Assembly: GCA_004563715.1 (NCBI GenBank)
Contig: SIRX01000144.1
Coordinates: 1-64,000, forward strand
Reading direction: 5' to 3'
DNA: 64,000 nt
From: Actinomycetota bacterium
Lineage (GTDB): Bacteria; Actinomycetota; Rubrobacteria; Rubrobacterales; Rubrobacteraceae
Part shown: in pieces, positions 1 through 12,575 of the stretch
Numbering within the stretch: the stretch's first letter is position 1
Layout: the number at the start of each line of letters is the position of its first letter
Notes under the pieces: model-generated
Seen by the model: only the letters and a program-made list of their open reading frames with translations
Database searches by the model: none
Told to the model about the DNA's origin: nothing
Made by a program: the position numbers and the translations under genes

Positions 1-153
1 GATGCAGCGGTCTATGTCCACGGTGAGCATCCCGCGGGTGCGCTCCGGGAGGTCGCGCTTGTACTCGGGGTACTGGCGCGTGATCTTTTTCCCGAACAAA
101 TGTCTCAGGGTTATCCCCATCCCTTTTAGGATTCCCTGTCCTACCTGCGGCAT
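1..153 (-). CDS. nuoI: NADH-quinone oxidoreductase subunit I, N-terminal part (runs off window start)
   Basis: Minus-strand reading MPQVGQGILKGMGITLRHLFGKKITRQYPEYKRDLPERTRGMLTVDIDRCI; directly follows nuoH. Confidence 0.85.
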   Translation of the reverse strand, partial: MPQVGQGILKGMGITLRHLFGKKITRQYPEYKRDLPERTRGMLTVDIDRCI

Positions 154-166
154 ACTAAGCGTCCTC

Positions 167-1186
167 CTAAACTATCAACATCACGCCGGCCACCACGACC
201 AGCCAGACGAGCGTCAGCGGCACCAGCACCTTCCAGCCCAGGTCCATGAGCTGGTCCATACGCAGACGCGGGATGCTCCAGCGGATCCACTGGAACGTAA
301 ACATGATCAAGGCAGTCTTGAGCCCGAACCAGACCCAGTTGAACTGCCCCAGGTCCAGGAACTCGAACGGCGGCTGCCAACCGCCCAGGAAGAGCGTCGT
401 CGTGATCGCGGACATCAGCCCCATCCCGGCGAACTCGGCGGCCTGGATCAGGGCCCACGTCATGCCGGAGTACTCAATCATAAAGCCGCCCACGATCTCG
501 CTCTCCCCCTCCGGCAAATCGAACGGTACCCGCTTGACCTCGGCCAGCCCGGAGATGTAGAACGCCAGGAACGTCGGGAACAGCGGCAAGAAGTACCAGT
601 TCCAGAACCCCCCGGCCTGGGCTTCTACCACGTCGACGAACGAGAGGCTGCCGGCCAGCACGACCACTCCGAGCAGGCTCAGGATCAGGGGCACCTCGTA
701 GGAGATCATCTGCGCCGCGCCCCGCAACGCCCCGAGCAGCGAAAAGGTGGAGCGGCTCCCGTAACCGGCCATGATCACCCCGAGGGCGCCGATGGACGTG
801 ACGGCGACGAAGAACAGTATGGCGACGTTTATGTCCGCAACCACCGCTCCCGGCGCGAACGGTATTACGAGCCACACGACCGCCGCCGGCAGGAACATGG
901 CTATCGGAGCCGCCAGAAAGATCCAGCGGTCCGCCCGGTTGGGCGAGACGTTCTCTTTGGTAAAGAGCTTGAAGACGTCGGCCAGCGGCTGCAAGATACC
1001 TCGCGGCCCGACGCGGTTTGGCCCGTAGCGGAGGTGTATGTAGGCGGAGACCTTCCGCTCGGCCATCGTGAGGACGGCCGCCAGGTTGAGGGTGAGAAAG
1101 AGTATCGCACCGAAAGCGAGGATAAAGCGCAAGGGCTCCTGTTCCAGAAGGTTCAGAACCGTCTGCACGCTACTTGTCCCACCCAC
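167..1186 (-). CDS. nuoH: NADH-quinone oxidoreductase subunit H
   Basis: ORF 339 aa with [33 protein letters not shown] and [13 protein letters not shown] motifs. Confidence 0.97.
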   Translation of the reverse strand: MGGTSSVQTVLNLLEQEPLRFILAFGAILFLTLNLAAVLTMAERKVSAYIHLRYGPNRVGPRGILQPLADVFKLFTKENVSPNRADRWIFLAAPIAMFLPAAVVWLVIPFAPGAVVADINVAILFFVAVTSIGALGVIMAGYGSRSTFSLLGALRGAAQMISYEVPLILSLLGVVVLAGSLSFVDVVEAQAGGFWNWYFLPLFPTFLAFYISGLAEVKRVPFDLPEGESEIVGGFMIEYSGMTWALIQAAEFAGMGLMSAITTTLFLGGWQPPFEFLDLGQFNWVWFGLKTALIMFTFQWIRWSIPRLRMDQLMDLGWKVLVPLTLVWLVVVAGVMLIV

Positions 1187-2354
1187 CGGAGACCGGGTCT
1201 ATAAGGCCCATGATCGGCATGATGTCCGGCAGGTAGTGGCCCGGCACGATTTCCTGCAAGAGCTGCATGTTGGCGAAGCTCGGGTCCCGGTAGTGGACCC
1301 GGTAGGGCGTGTCGGAGCCGTCGGAGACTATGTGGACAGCGAACTCCCCGCGGGGGCTCTCGATCCGGGAAAAGCCCTCGCCCTCGGGCGGCCGGACGCG
1401 GCGGCCAACTTTCCCCATAACCTCGCCCTCGGGCATCCGCTCCAGCAACTGCTTGATGAGCCGGATGCTCTGCAAGCACTCGCCGATACGTACCCGGTAG
1501 GACGCCTCCACGTCCCCGGCGTCGTCCGTGATCACGTCGAAGTCCAGCTCGTCGTAGATACTGTACGGGTAGTCCCGCCGCACGTCGAAGTCCACGCCGG
1601 TGCAGCGCAGCGGCGGCCCGGTAAGGCCCATCTCCAGAGCCTTCTCCGGGCTCATCTTTCCGATGTCCCGGGTGCGGGAGACGAAGATTTCGTTGCCCGC
1701 GATCAGGTCTACGAAGTCCCTCGTAAAGCGTTGCTCCAGCCCCTCGATGTACTCCCAGATCTGGTCTTCCATCCCCGGGGGCAGGTCCGCCTTTACGCCG
1801 CCGATACGGATGTAGTGGTACATCATCCTGGCCCCGGTGACGGCCTCGAAGATGTTCTGTATGCGCTCCCGCTCCCGGAAGGAGTACAGGATGGGCGTGA
1901 ACGCCCCGAGCTCCAGCAAGAGGAAGCCGATGGACGGGATGTGGCTCGCCAGCCGCATCAGCTCGGACATCAGAACCCGAATGTGCTCGGCCCGCGGCGG
2001 TATCTCCGCCTCCAGCAGGTCCTCGACGGCCAGGCAGTAGCCGTGCTCGTTGTGCATGTTGGCGAAGTAGTCGAGCCGGTCGGTGAGCGGGATGACCGCC
2101 GGGTACATCCGGTTCTCGGCGATCTTCTCCTGGCAGCGGTGCAGGTAGCCCATCACCGGGTCGCACCGCACCACGGTCTCGCCGTCGAGCTCGAGTATGA
2201 GCCGCAACAGGCCGTGCATCGCCGGGTGCTGCGGACCCATGTTCATGTCCATCGTTTCGAGCCCGAACTCGTCCCGGATGTCGGGGTCTGTCAGCCGGCC
2301 CGTTTCCCGGCCGCTGAGCGCCACGCTCTCTATGTTCCGTTCCTCGCTAAGCAT
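1170..2354 (-). CDS. nuoD: NADH-quinone oxidoreductase subunit D
   Basis: 394 aa; [31 protein letters not shown]-terminal DPVSGGWDK; overlaps nuoH start. Confidence 0.97.
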   Translation of the reverse strand: MLSEERNIESVALSGRETGRLTDPDIRDEFGLETMDMNMGPQHPAMHGLLRLILELDGETVVRCDPVMGYLHRCQEKIAENRMYPAVIPLTDRLDYFANMHNEHGYCLAVEDLLEAEIPPRAEHIRVLMSELMRLASHIPSIGFLLLELGAFTPILYSFRERERIQNIFEAVTGARMMYHYIRIGGVKADLPPGMEDQIWEYIEGLEQRFTRDFVDLIAGNEIFVSRTRDIGKMSPEKALEMGLTGPPLRCTGVDFDVRRDYPYSIYDELDFDVITDDAGDVEASYRVRIGECLQSIRLIKQLLERMPEGEVMGKVGRRVRPPEGEGFSRIESPRGEFAVHIVSDGSDTPYRVHYRDPSFANMQLLQEIVPGHYLPDIMPIMGLIDPVSGGWDK

Positions 2355-2356
2355 CT

Positions 2357-2848
2357 CTAACGCAACCCTTCAAAGGTTCTTCTGGTGTTGATCTCGAAGC
2401 TCTTCAACAGCGGGTGGTGGTCGAAGTGGTCCTGCCACATGTAGACCCGGCGCAGGTCCGGATGCCCGGCGAACGCCACCCCGAACATGTCGTACGCCTC
2501 CCGCTCGTGCCAGTTGGCCGTGGGATATATGTGGGTGACGGTCCCGATGACCGGCTCCTCGCCCTCCACCACGGCCTTGACCCGAACCTGGCCGCCCCTC
2601 AGGTCCGCCAACTCGTAGGTTATCTCAAAGGACCCCATCCGGTCCACCACCGTGACGTACGAGAGGTGCAGCACCCCGAGCTCCTCGCGGGCCGTGGTGA
2701 GGACGGCGGGCACGGCCTCCGGGCTCACCAGCAGCCGGACGGTGTTGCCCACCACCTCGGACTCTTCGAGGCCGTGCCGGTTGCGGAAGCCCTCCAGATA
2801 TCGCTCCAGGCGGTCTTCCAGCGCACCCTCCGGCAGCCGCACGGCCAT
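2357..2848 (-). CDS. nuoC: NADH-quinone oxidoreductase subunit C
   Basis: 163 aa; [44 protein letters not shown]. Confidence 0.96.
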   Translation of the reverse strand: MAVRLPEGALEDRLERYLEGFRNRHGLEESEVVGNTVRLLVSPEAVPAVLTTAREELGVLHLSYVTVVDRMGSFEITYELADLRGGQVRVKAVVEGEEPVIGTVTHIYPTANWHEREAYDMFGVAFAGHPDLRRVYMWQDHFDHHPLLKSFEINTRRTFEGLR

Positions 2849-3628
2849 CTAGGCGTTCTCCTTCGAGCTGCCGTTCGTCGAATCGCCGTTCGCCTGGACG
2901 GTCCCCGCAGTAGCCTCGCGGGCTTTCTCCTGCTCCTTGAGCTTCTTCTTGGTTTCCTCGGGGATCCAGCCAACCTCCGTCTGGGAGGCGGGCGGCAGGC
3001 CCTTGCGCTCGAAGACGTAGGTGCGCTCGAGGGGCTTTATGTTCTCGAGGCGCGGGGCCTTGCCCTCGCTGATGTTCGTGTACTCCCGCTCCGGCAGGTA
3101 CTCCATGACGTTGCCCTCGTCGTCCACCAGCGCCGGGCGGGGCCGCTCGTAGCCGACCTGCTGGTCGCGCTCGATCTTCTTCTGCAGCGTCAGGATGCCG
3201 AAGATGAGGGCCTCGGGCCGCGGCGGGCAGCCCGGCACGTAGACGTCCACCGGGATCACCCGGTCGGCCCCCATGAGGACCGAGTAGCCGTCCAGGAAGG
3301 GGCCGCCGCTTATGGCGCACGCTCCCATAGCTATGACCCACTTGGGCTCGGGCATCTGCTCGTAGAGCCGGGTCATCCGCTCGGCCATCTTGGTGGAGAC
3401 CGTGCCCGAAACGATCATGACGTCCGCCTGCCGGGGCGAGCCCGTAAAGAAGCCCGCGCCGAAGCGGTCCAGGTCGTTGTGGGCCATGCCGGAAGACATC
3501 ATCTCGATGGCGCAACACGCCAGCCCGAACTGCAGCGGCCACAGCGAGTTCTTCCGCGCCCAGTTAAAGAGCTTGTCCGTGCTCGTCGTAACGATGTTCG
3601 GCTCGTTGAACTGCTGCATCACACCCAT
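2849..3628 (-). CDS. nuoB: NADH-quinone oxidoreductase subunit B with long C-terminal extension
   Basis: 259 aa; [30 protein letters not shown] cluster-ligand motifs. Confidence 0.96.
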   Translation of the reverse strand: MGVMQQFNEPNIVTTSTDKLFNWARKNSLWPLQFGLACCAIEMMSSGMAHNDLDRFGAGFFTGSPRQADVMIVSGTVSTKMAERMTRLYEQMPEPKWVIAMGACAISGGPFLDGYSVLMGADRVIPVDVYVPGCPPRPEALIFGILTLQKKIERDQQVGYERPRPALVDDEGNVMEYLPEREYTNISEGKAPRLENIKPLERTYVFERKGLPPASQTEVGWIPEETKKKLKEQEKAREATAGTVQANGDSTNGSSKENA

Positions 3629-4008
3629 TTAAGGGCTCCCTTCTTCCACTCGTAGACGAGTCCCACGGTCAGGATAAAGACGAAGATGACCATCTGGACA
3701 AACCCGTAGAGCCCCAGCTCCCCGTAGACCACCGCCCACGGAAAGAGAAACGCCGCCTCCACGTCAAAGATCAGGAACAGCAGCGCGAAGATGTAGTACC
3801 GCACCGGGAAGGGCCGCCAGGGGTCGGTCACGGTAGACTCGCCCGTCTCGTAGTTCTGCCCCTTCGTCGCCGAACTACTGCTCGGGGAGAGCAGCCGCGC
3901 CAGCACCAGAACGAAGGCGATAAAACCCGAAATCAGCAACATGGAGATCCCGACGTACAGATACAACGTGCCGTAAGCGATCTCCTGCTGCAACAGACCT
4001 AGCGTCAA
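3619..4008 (-). CDS. nuoA: NADH-quinone oxidoreductase subunit A
   Basis: 129 aa; [44 protein letters not shown] start. Confidence 0.95.
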   Translation of the reverse strand: MTLGLLQQEIAYGTLYLYVGISMLLISGFIAFVLVLARLLSPSSSSATKGQNYETGESTVTDPWRPFPVRYYIFALLFLIFDVEAAFLFPWAVVYGELGLYGFVQMVIFVFILTVGLVYEWKKGALKWV

Positions 4009-4039
4009 ACCGCGCCTTTCTAACCGGGTAACTAACCGG

Positions 4040-4068
4040 AATATACTCTTGTTTTATACAACTTTCAA
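4040..4068 (-). promoter_or_regulatory. Predicted sigma70-type promoter for the nuo operon
   Basis: Minus strand TTGAAA-N17-TATATT (TTGAAA at 4068..4063, TATATT at 4045..4040), just upstream of nuoA. Confidence 0.65.
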
Positions 4069-4095
4069 GCGGTAGCTAACGGTAGCAAAAGCCTG

Positions 4096-5217
4096 TTAAT
4101 ATGGGCTTCCGTTGCGACCCAGTATCTGGCAGAACTGAACGAGCATCTGGCGGTAGGTCTCCAGCGAGTCGGACACCACGTACTCCCGGGGACCGTGGTG
4201 GCCACCGCCGATAGGTCCGAACTCCACCCCCGGCATGCCGGCGCGCTGAAAGTACACGATGTCCGAGGCACCGTGGCGTCCCACGCCGACCGGGTTCCCG
4301 TGAAAGTGGCGGGCGGCGACCTCCCGCAGAACGTTCACGTAAGGGCTGGAGCGGGAGACGTAGGTCGGCTCGCGGCTGAACAGGGCCTCTACCTCTGAGG
4401 GGATGTCTATGGACCGGATCTGGCGCGTTATCTCCTCCGGGTCCTGTTGGGGGAGGTAGCGGATGTCCAGGTCGTAGGTGCAGCGGTCCGGGACGCGGTT
4501 TATGACGTCGCCCCCGATAATGCGGGCCAGGTTGACGCTCGGGTAGGGGAAGAGCTCGTTTCGCTCGCTGGCGAAGGGTAGCTCCAGCACGCGCCGGTAG
4601 TGCTCGTAGGCGAACAAGACGGCGTTCTTGCCCAACCAGGGCACCGAGCCGTGGGCGCTCTTGCCGAGCAGCGTGATGCGCAGGTCCAGGACGCCCTTCG
4701 CCTGGGTCCCGATGTGGAAGTCGGTGGGCTCGCCCGTGATCAGGAAGTCCCCCTCGTGGCCGTTGCGGATCAGGATCTCCGCCCCGGTCGGCCCTTCGTA
4801 CTCGCGCTCTTCGTCCGGGACGATGAGGAGCTCTACCGTGCAGTCACACCCGATCTCGTACAGGTCCTGTACGGCGTACATCATGGCCGCCAGGGCGCCC
4901 TTCATGTCGTAGACCCCGCGCCCGTAGAGTTCTCCGTTCTCTTCGTAGGGCTCGAACTGCCACTCGTCGCCGGGAACCACGTCCACATGCCCGTGCAGTA
5001 TTATCCGCGGCTCCCCGGAGCCTACCCGCACGACGAGCGAGGTCAACTCTCCGTTCGGGCCCGCTCCCGGGTAACGCCGGGTCTCCAGGCCCCGCGCCTC
5101 GAACCACCCGTTGATAAAGTCCATAGCCGACTGGGCCGCGCCCGGCGTGTACGACTGGTACCGTACCAGCCGCCGGGTAAGCGTCAGAACCTCGGTGGTG
5201 TCGGTCTTTACCGCCAG
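4096..5217 (-). CDS. M20-family metallopeptidase (ArgE/DapE/ACY1 type)
   Basis: HGHVDVVPGDEW, GRGVYDMKGALAAMMYA motifs; first ATG at 5124, but in-frame homologous-looking N-terminus extends to a CTG at 5217. Confidence 0.85.
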   Translation of the reverse strand: MAVKTDTTEVLTLTRRLVRYQSYTPGAAQSAMDFINGWFEARGLETRRYPGAGPNGELTSLVVRVGSGEPRIILHGHVDVVPGDEWQFEPYEENGELYGRGVYDMKGALAAMMYAVQDLYEIGCDCTVELLIVPDEEREYEGPTGAEILIRNGHEGDFLITGEPTDFHIGTQAKGVLDLRITLLGKSAHGSVPWLGKNAVLFAYEHYRRVLELPFASERNELFPYPSVNLARIIGGDVINRVPDRCTYDLDIRYLPQQDPEEITRQIRSIDIPSEVEALFSREPTYVSRSSPYVNVLREVAARHFHGNPVGVGRHGASDIVYFQRAGMPGVEFGPIGGGHHGPREYVVSDSLETYRQMLVQFCQILGRNGSPY

Positions 5218-5342
5218 CTCTCGTCTCCGTTCTGCGTGTCTGGGCTAGACGGTTATTCTATATATCCGCGATGGCTTTTGCCGCGATCGGGCCCACCCGA
5301 GAGGAAACGGCCTGTTCGGGCCGGACGAAAGCAGAGACAGGT

Positions 5343-6626
5343 CTAGGGGTATACGGCCGCGTCAGCCCCGGCAAAAGCAACCGTCGCACCGAGCCGGGAC
5401 AGTTTCTCCTCGAAACCCTCGTAGCCTCGCAGGATGTGGCTGGCACCGTCTACGACGGTCGTCCCCTGGGCGACCAGCCCGGCCATCACCAGGGCCGCCC
5501 CGCCCCGCAGGTCCGGCGACTGCACGATCGTCCCCGAAAGCCGGCGCGGGCCACGAACCAATGCCCGGTGGCCGCCGAACAAGTCTATGCCGGCCCCCAT
5601 CCGGTTGAGTTCCTCGGCCACCTGCAACCGGTTCTCGTACACGTTCTCCGTAATTATCCCGGCCCCGGAAGCCTGGGTTAGCAGAACCATCATCTGGGCC
5701 TGGAGGTCGGTGGCGAACCCGGGAAAGGGCAGGGTCGAAACGTCCACCCCGGACAAGTCTTCCGGGTCCTCGACCCGCACCCGGACGGAGCCATCCGCGG
5801 GCTCGAGGTCCACACCCATCTCGCGCAGCTTCTCGAACTCCATCTTGAGGTGCCCGGGCACGACGTTGCGCACCGTGACATCCCCCCCGGTCGCGGCGGC
5901 GGACATAATGAACGTACCGGCCTCGACCCGATCCGGCATTACCGCGTACTCGACCGGGTTCAGCTCGTCCACGCCCTCGATGACGATGCGGCCCGTGCCG
6001 GCCCCCTGGACACGGGCGCCCATCAGGTTCAGAAACTCCGCCAGGGCTACCACCTCGGGCTCGCGGGCGCCGTTCTCGATGATCGTCGTGCCCCGGGCCA
6101 GCACCGCGGCCATCATCACGTTCTCCGTGGCGGTCACGCTCGGGTACTCGAAAAGCACCTCCGCTCCCCGCAGGCCATCCGGCGCGGTAGCCCTTATAAA
6201 GCCGTGGTCGAGCTCCACGTCAGCCCCGAGCGCCCGCAGGCCGTCCAGATGGAAGTTGAACTTGCGCAGCCCCAGGTTGCAGCCCCCGGGAGCCGAGACC
6301 TCGGCCCGTCCGAAGCGGGCTACCAGCGGACCCAGGACGACTATGGAAGCCCGCATCTTGCGGACCAGCTCGTAGGGCGCCGTGTATGAGTCGACCTCCC
6401 CGGCCTCAACGCGCAAGGTGTGGCCCTCGAAAGAAGTCTCCGCACCCAGACCGTCTAGCACGGCAAGCATGGTCTCAACGTCCCTTATGCGCGGCACGTT
6501 GTGCAGCGTCGTCCGTCCGGGGGCCAGCAGGGCGGCGGCGATCAGCTTCAGCGCCGCGTTCTTGGCGCCGGAGACCTCCACCTCGCCCTTTAGCCGCACG
6601 CCGCCTTCTATCAGAAACTTTTCCAC
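5343..6626 (-). CDS. murA: UDP-N-acetylglucosamine 1-carboxyvinyltransferase
   Basis: 427 aa; GGVRLKGEVEVSGAKNAALKLIAAALL, PGGCNLGLRKFNFHLDGLRALGA. Confidence 0.96.
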   Translation of the reverse strand: MEKFLIEGGVRLKGEVEVSGAKNAALKLIAAALLAPGRTTLHNVPRIRDVETMLAVLDGLGAETSFEGHTLRVEAGEVDSYTAPYELVRKMRASIVVLGPLVARFGRAEVSAPGGCNLGLRKFNFHLDGLRALGADVELDHGFIRATAPDGLRGAEVLFEYPSVTATENVMMAAVLARGTTIIENGAREPEVVALAEFLNLMGARVQGAGTGRIVIEGVDELNPVEYAVMPDRVEAGTFIMSAAATGGDVTVRNVVPGHLKMEFEKLREMGVDLEPADGSVRVRVEDPEDLSGVDVSTLPFPGFATDLQAQMMVLLTQASGAGIITENVYENRLQVAEELNRMGAGIDLFGGHRALVRGPRRLSGTIVQSPDLRGGAALVMAGLVAQGTTVVDGASHILRGYEGFEEKLSRLGATVAFAGADAAVYP

Positions 6627-6672
6627 AACCGTTCCTCCCCCAACGCAGAGACTAGGCTTGGAGCCCAGCCTT

Positions 6673-7121
6673 CTAGCTGTCCTCTCTGTACTCGCGGGCT
6701 ACGCGGGCAAAATTCTCCCCGATTCTGCGCCGCCGTTCGATGTCTTCGCGGATCCTATCGACGTCCTCTTCGTCTTCGGCGGCCTCGGATATCTCCGAGA
6801 GCTCCCTCTCTGCCTGTTCTACCTGATGCTCCGCCTGGTCGATGTCGATCTCCTCTGCCGCCTGGGCCTCCTCGACCAGGATCTGCACCAGGTTATCTGC
6901 TACCCGGAAAAACCCGTAGGAGGTGGCGAAAACCGTTGTTTCGTCGCCCTGGAGGATACGGACGTCCCAGGGCACCACCGTGGAGACGACGGGCGCGTGA
7001 TCCGCCAGGACCCCAAGCTCCCCGTCGGAAATCCGTACGACGACCCGGTCCGCCTGGCCGTCAAACACCATTCTCTGGGGCGTGATCACCCGGCAGAACA
7101 GTTGGCGTCCGCCGTTAGCCA

Positions 7122-7122
<1 letters not shown>
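6673..7122 (-). CDS. atpC: ATP synthase epsilon subunit
   Basis: CRVITPQRMVFDGQADRVVVRISDGELGVLADHAPVVS; end of atp operon. Confidence 0.93.
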
Positions 7123-8648
<1,526 letters not shown>

Positions 8649-9524
8649 CTAACTGCCCAGGGCTTCCGCCCCCGCCGCGATCTCCAGGATTTCCTGGGTG
8701 ATCTGGGCCTGACGAGCCTTGTTCATCTGCCGTGTCAGGTTGTCCGCCATCTCGTTGGCGTTGTCCGTCGCGCTCTTCATCGCCGTCATCCGCGCCCCGT
8801 GTTCCCCGGCCGCGCTCTCCAGCATCGCCTGCCAGACCACCGTTTCTACGTACTTGGGAATGAGATCCGTCAGTATCTCGTCGACCCCCGGTATGAACTC
8901 GAAGGCGGCGAGGGGGTCGTCGCCGTGCTGCTGGTCTTCCTGGTCTTCGTCCGGGGCGGCGGGCAGCAGCCGGGTTACCACCGGCGTCTGCACCATCGCG
9001 CTTTCGAAACGGTTGTAGACCAGGTACACCGCGTCGGCCTCTTCTTCCTCGAAAAGCCCAGTAAGGAGTCGGCCAACCTCTACGGCTTTCTCGTAGGACG
9101 GGGAATCAGAGAAACCGCTGAGGGTCTCTTCGAGCCTTATCCGGCGGAACCGGAAAAAGGCTATGGACTTGCGGCCGAGGGCGACCTGCTTCAGCTCGCC
9201 CTCCTGCTCCCGCCGGAACCGCATCGTGCGGCGGAGTACCTGGGCGTTGAAGCCGCCGCACAAGCCCCGGTCCGCCGTCATGGTGGCGACGGCCACGGTG
9301 TTCACCTGCTCCCGTCCGATCAGGAGCAGGTTCTTGCTGTCCTGCGCCTTCCGGGCGATGTCCTGCATCATCTGCTGCATGTTCTCGGCGTAGGGGCGCG
9401 AGTTCCTGACCCGCGCCTCCGCCTTGCGGAACTTCACACCTGACACGGTCTGCAGGGCGTTGGTGGTCTTGGCCGTATTCCGGACGGACTGTATCTGGCG
9501 CTGGAGATCTTTGAGAGAGGCCAA
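8649..9524 (-). CDS. atpG: ATP synthase gamma subunit
   Basis: LKDLQRQIQSVRNTAKTTNALQTVSGVKFRKAEAR; TDNANEMADNLTRQMNKARQAQITQEILEI. Confidence 0.97.
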   Translation of the reverse strand: MASLKDLQRQIQSVRNTAKTTNALQTVSGVKFRKAEARVRNSRPYAENMQQMMQDIARKAQDSKNLLLIGREQVNTVAVATMTADRGLCGGFNAQVLRRTMRFRREQEGELKQVALGRKSIAFFRFRRIRLEETLSGFSDSPSYEKAVEVGRLLTGLFEEEEADAVYLVYNRFESAMVQTPVVTRLLPAAPDEDQEDQQHGDDPLAAFEFIPGVDEILTDLIPKYVETVVWQAMLESAAGEHGARMTAMKSATDNANEMADNLTRQMNKARQAQITQEILEIAAGAEALGS

Positions 9525-9527
9525 GCC

Positions 9528-11132
9528 CTAGCCCGTCCCTTCTCCCTCTTCGTTTTCTCCTTCGTCCTCGTCGCCCGGAGCGACGTCTATGGAGACGCCG
9601 GTATCCTGCGGCTCGTAGTCGCGGTTGAAGCTGTCCAGGGCATCTTTGAGGTTCCCCTCGTTCTCTTCCGAGAGCTTCTTCTCATCCCGGATAGACTCGA
9701 GAACTCCGCCGTGCCGGTCGCGCATATACTCGCGGAACTGGCCCTCCCAGTCGGGGACGTTGGACGCTTCGATCTCGTCCAGGTAGCCGTTGCTGACGGC
9801 GTAGATAATCACGACCTGCTCCTCGACCGGCAGCGGGTCGCGCTCCTCCTGCTTCAGGATGGCAAGCTGGCGCTCCCCGCGGGCCAGGGAGTCCTGGGTG
9901 GCCTTGTCCAGGTCGCTGCCGAACTGGGCGAAGCTCTGAAGCTCCCGGTACTGGTTGAGCTCCAGCCGCATCGTGCCGGCGATGCTCTTCATGGCCTTGA
10001 TCTGGGCCGAGCCCCCGACCCGGCTGACCGAGTTGCCCGTATCGACGGCGGGCCGCTGGTTCTGGTTGAAGAGGTCGGTGTCCAGGAAGATCTGGCCGTC
10101 GGTGATAGAGATGACGTTGGTCGGGATGTACGACGATATGTCCCCGGCCTTGGTCTCGATGACGGGCAGCGCCGTGAGCGAGCCGCCGCCGTACTCGTCG
10201 GACATCCGGGCCGCCCGCTCCAGCAACCGCGAGTGCAGGTAGAAGACATCGCCGGGGTACGCCTCGCGGCCCGGCGGGCGCCGCAGCAACAACATCATCT
10301 GCCGGTAGGCTACGGCGTGCTTGGAGAGGTCGTCGTAGATCACCAGGGCGTCCTGGCCGTTGTACATGAAGTACTCGCCGATGGCGCAACCCGCGTAGGG
10401 CGCCAGGTACTGGAGCGTGGCCGACTGGGAAGCCGAGGCGTTCACGATGGCCGTGTAGTCCAGGGCGCCGGCCTCCTCCAGGTCGCGCATCACGGCGGCC
10501 ACCGAAGAGTCCTTCTGACCGACGGCCACGTAGACGCACTTCACGTCCTGGTCGCGCTGGTTGATGATCGTGTCCACGATAATGGAGGTCTTGCCCGTCT
10601 TGCGGTCGCCGATTATGAGCTCGCGCTGACCCCGGCCGATCGGGATCATGGCGTCGATAGCCTTGATGCCGGTCTGGAGCGGCGTGTTGACCTCCTGACG
10701 CCGGATGACGCCCGGGGCGATGATCTCCACGGGCCGCTGGTCTTCGGCCTGGATCTCGCCCTTGCCGTCCATCGGCACCCCGAGCGCGTTGACGACGCGC
10801 CCGAGGACACCGCCGCCGACGGGCACGCTCGCCAGCCGCTCTGTACGGCGCACCGTGCTGCCCTCCTGGATGTGACGGTCGTCGCCCGCGACGATGGCGC
10901 CGACGTTGTCCTCCTCCAGGTTCAGGGCGAGGCCCAGAATCTTCTCTCCCCGGGCGTCCTCGAACTCCAGCATCTCCTGGTACATTACGTTGGAGAGCCC
11001 GTGAATCCGGGCGATGCCATCGCCCACGTCCAGAACCTGACCCACCTCTTCGGTCCGGACGCGGTTCTCGTAGTCCGTGATCGCACCCTTCAGAATAGAG
11101 GAGATCTCCTCCGGCCTGAGCTGTTCAGCCAC
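9528..11132 (-). CDS. atpA: ATP synthase alpha subunit
   Basis: [46 protein letters not shown]. Confidence 0.98.
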   Translation of the reverse strand: MAEQLRPEEISSILKGAITDYENRVRTEEVGQVLDVGDGIARIHGLSNVMYQEMLEFEDARGEKILGLALNLEEDNVGAIVAGDDRHIQEGSTVRRTERLASVPVGGGVLGRVVNALGVPMDGKGEIQAEDQRPVEIIAPGVIRRQEVNTPLQTGIKAIDAMIPIGRGQRELIIGDRKTGKTSIIVDTIINQRDQDVKCVYVAVGQKDSSVAAVMRDLEEAGALDYTAIVNASASQSATLQYLAPYAGCAIGEYFMYNGQDALVIYDDLSKHAVAYRQMMLLLRRPPGREAYPGDVFYLHSRLLERAARMSDEYGGGSLTALPVIETKAGDISSYIPTNVISITDGQIFLDTDLFNQNQRPAVDTGNSVSRVGGSAQIKAMKSIAGTMRLELNQYRELQSFAQFGSDLDKATQDSLARGERQLAILKQEERDPLPVEEQVVIIYAVSNGYLDEIEASNVPDWEGQFREYMRDRHGGVLESIRDEKKLSEENEGNLKDALDSFNRDYEPQDTGVSIDVAPGDEDEGENEEGEGTG

Positions 11133-11670
11133 TTACAACACTCCTCTCGAGCATCTCTTGCCGGAGGCCTTCGAGCCGGCCCCGGATACTACCGTCGATC
11201 AGCACGCCCCCGAAGCGGAACACCGCGCCTCCTATGATATCCGGGTCTACCTGGATATCCAGGATCACCTCGCGGCAATCCAAAATCTTTGTTAGCCGCT
11301 CTCTTATAAGCTCCACGGTGGCCTCAGAGGGCTCCACGGCGGTCACGACCTCGATCTCCACCCGGCCGAAATGTGCCTCCACGAGCTCTTCGTAGCGCCG
11401 GAGCGCGTCGGGGAATATCTCGGTTCGGTCGTTGTCCGAGAGCACCTTGAGGAAGTTCCGCGCCGAGGTCCGCATGTCTTCGGTGAGGGCATCTATAGCC
11501 CGCCGTTTCTCCCGCTCGCTTATCTGCGTGCTGTAGAAAAACTCCCGCAACTCCTCCATGCTCTCCAGCATCTCCGCAAACCCTTTGAGGTCGACGAGCA
11601 CTTCCTCCAGCTCCTCGCGCTCCCGGGCGGCCCCGTAGAGGGCTTCAGCGTAGGTGGATGCCGCGCTCAA
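11125..11670 (-). CDS. atpH: ATP synthase delta subunit
   Basis: [14 protein letters not shown]...; [36 protein letters not shown]. Confidence 0.93.
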   Translation of the reverse strand: MSAASTYAEALYGAAREREELEEVLVDLKGFAEMLESMEELREFFYSTQISEREKRRAIDALTEDMRTSARNFLKVLSDNDRTEIFPDALRRYEELVEAHFGRVEIEVVTAVEPSEATVELIRERLTKILDCREVILDIQVDPDIIGGAVFRFGGVLIDGSIRGRLEGLRQEMLERSVVSG

Positions 11671-12203
11671 ACCCGCTGGCTTTCATCCCGGGAAATACCA
11701 CCGGCCACCTCGGCCTCCAGGCTATCGAGGGCCTCGGAGATCAAGCGCTCGTGCTCGTCGCGGTCTACCTCGCGTCCCAGCACCCTCTCGGTAGCCTCCA
11801 CGACCATCCCGGCGACCTCGCCGCGCACCTCCCGCAGGGCGGTGTTCCGCTCTCGGGTGATCTCCTCGCGGGCCCGCTGGATAATGCGGTCGCCCTCTTG
11901 CTGGGCTTCGGTCCTGATCCGCTCCCGTTGGGCCGCGCCCTGCTTGCGCGACTCCTCCAGTATCCGGCGGGCCTCGCCGCGGGCCTCCTCGATCTGGCGC
12001 CGGTACTCAGCCAGCAACTCACGCGCCTCGCTCCGCGTCTTCTCTGCCTCGTCGATAGCCCGCTCGATCTGGCTCTGCCGTTTTTGGATTTGTTCCTGGA
12101 TCGGCGGGTAAACGTACTTGTACAACAGGTAGAGCAAGATCAGGAAGGTGATGATCTGCCAGAAGTATACGCTCGTATTCAGCGGGTCAAAGACCGTACC
12201 CAC
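11667..12203 (-). CDS. atpF: ATP synthase b subunit
   Basis: FWQIITFLILLYLLYKYVYPPIQEQIQKRQSQIERAIDEAEKTRSEA coiled coil. Confidence 0.93.
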   Translation of the reverse strand: MGTVFDPLNTSVYFWQIITFLILLYLLYKYVYPPIQEQIQKRQSQIERAIDEAEKTRSEARELLAEYRRQIEEARGEARRILEESRKQGAAQRERIRTEAQQEGDRIIQRAREEITRERNTALREVRGEVAGMVVEATERVLGREVDRDEHERLISEALDSLEAEVAGGISRDESQRV

Positions 12204-12220
12204 GACTTACCTCCTGCTTC

Positions 12221-12475
<255 letters not shown>

Positions 12476-12575
12476 CTACCCCTTTCTCAATAACTTCCTC
12501 AACCTACACGTACACCACGAGTGACCCTGCCATTGCGGTCCGCACCTTTGTCAGAGGTCTTGACTGGGATCTAAC

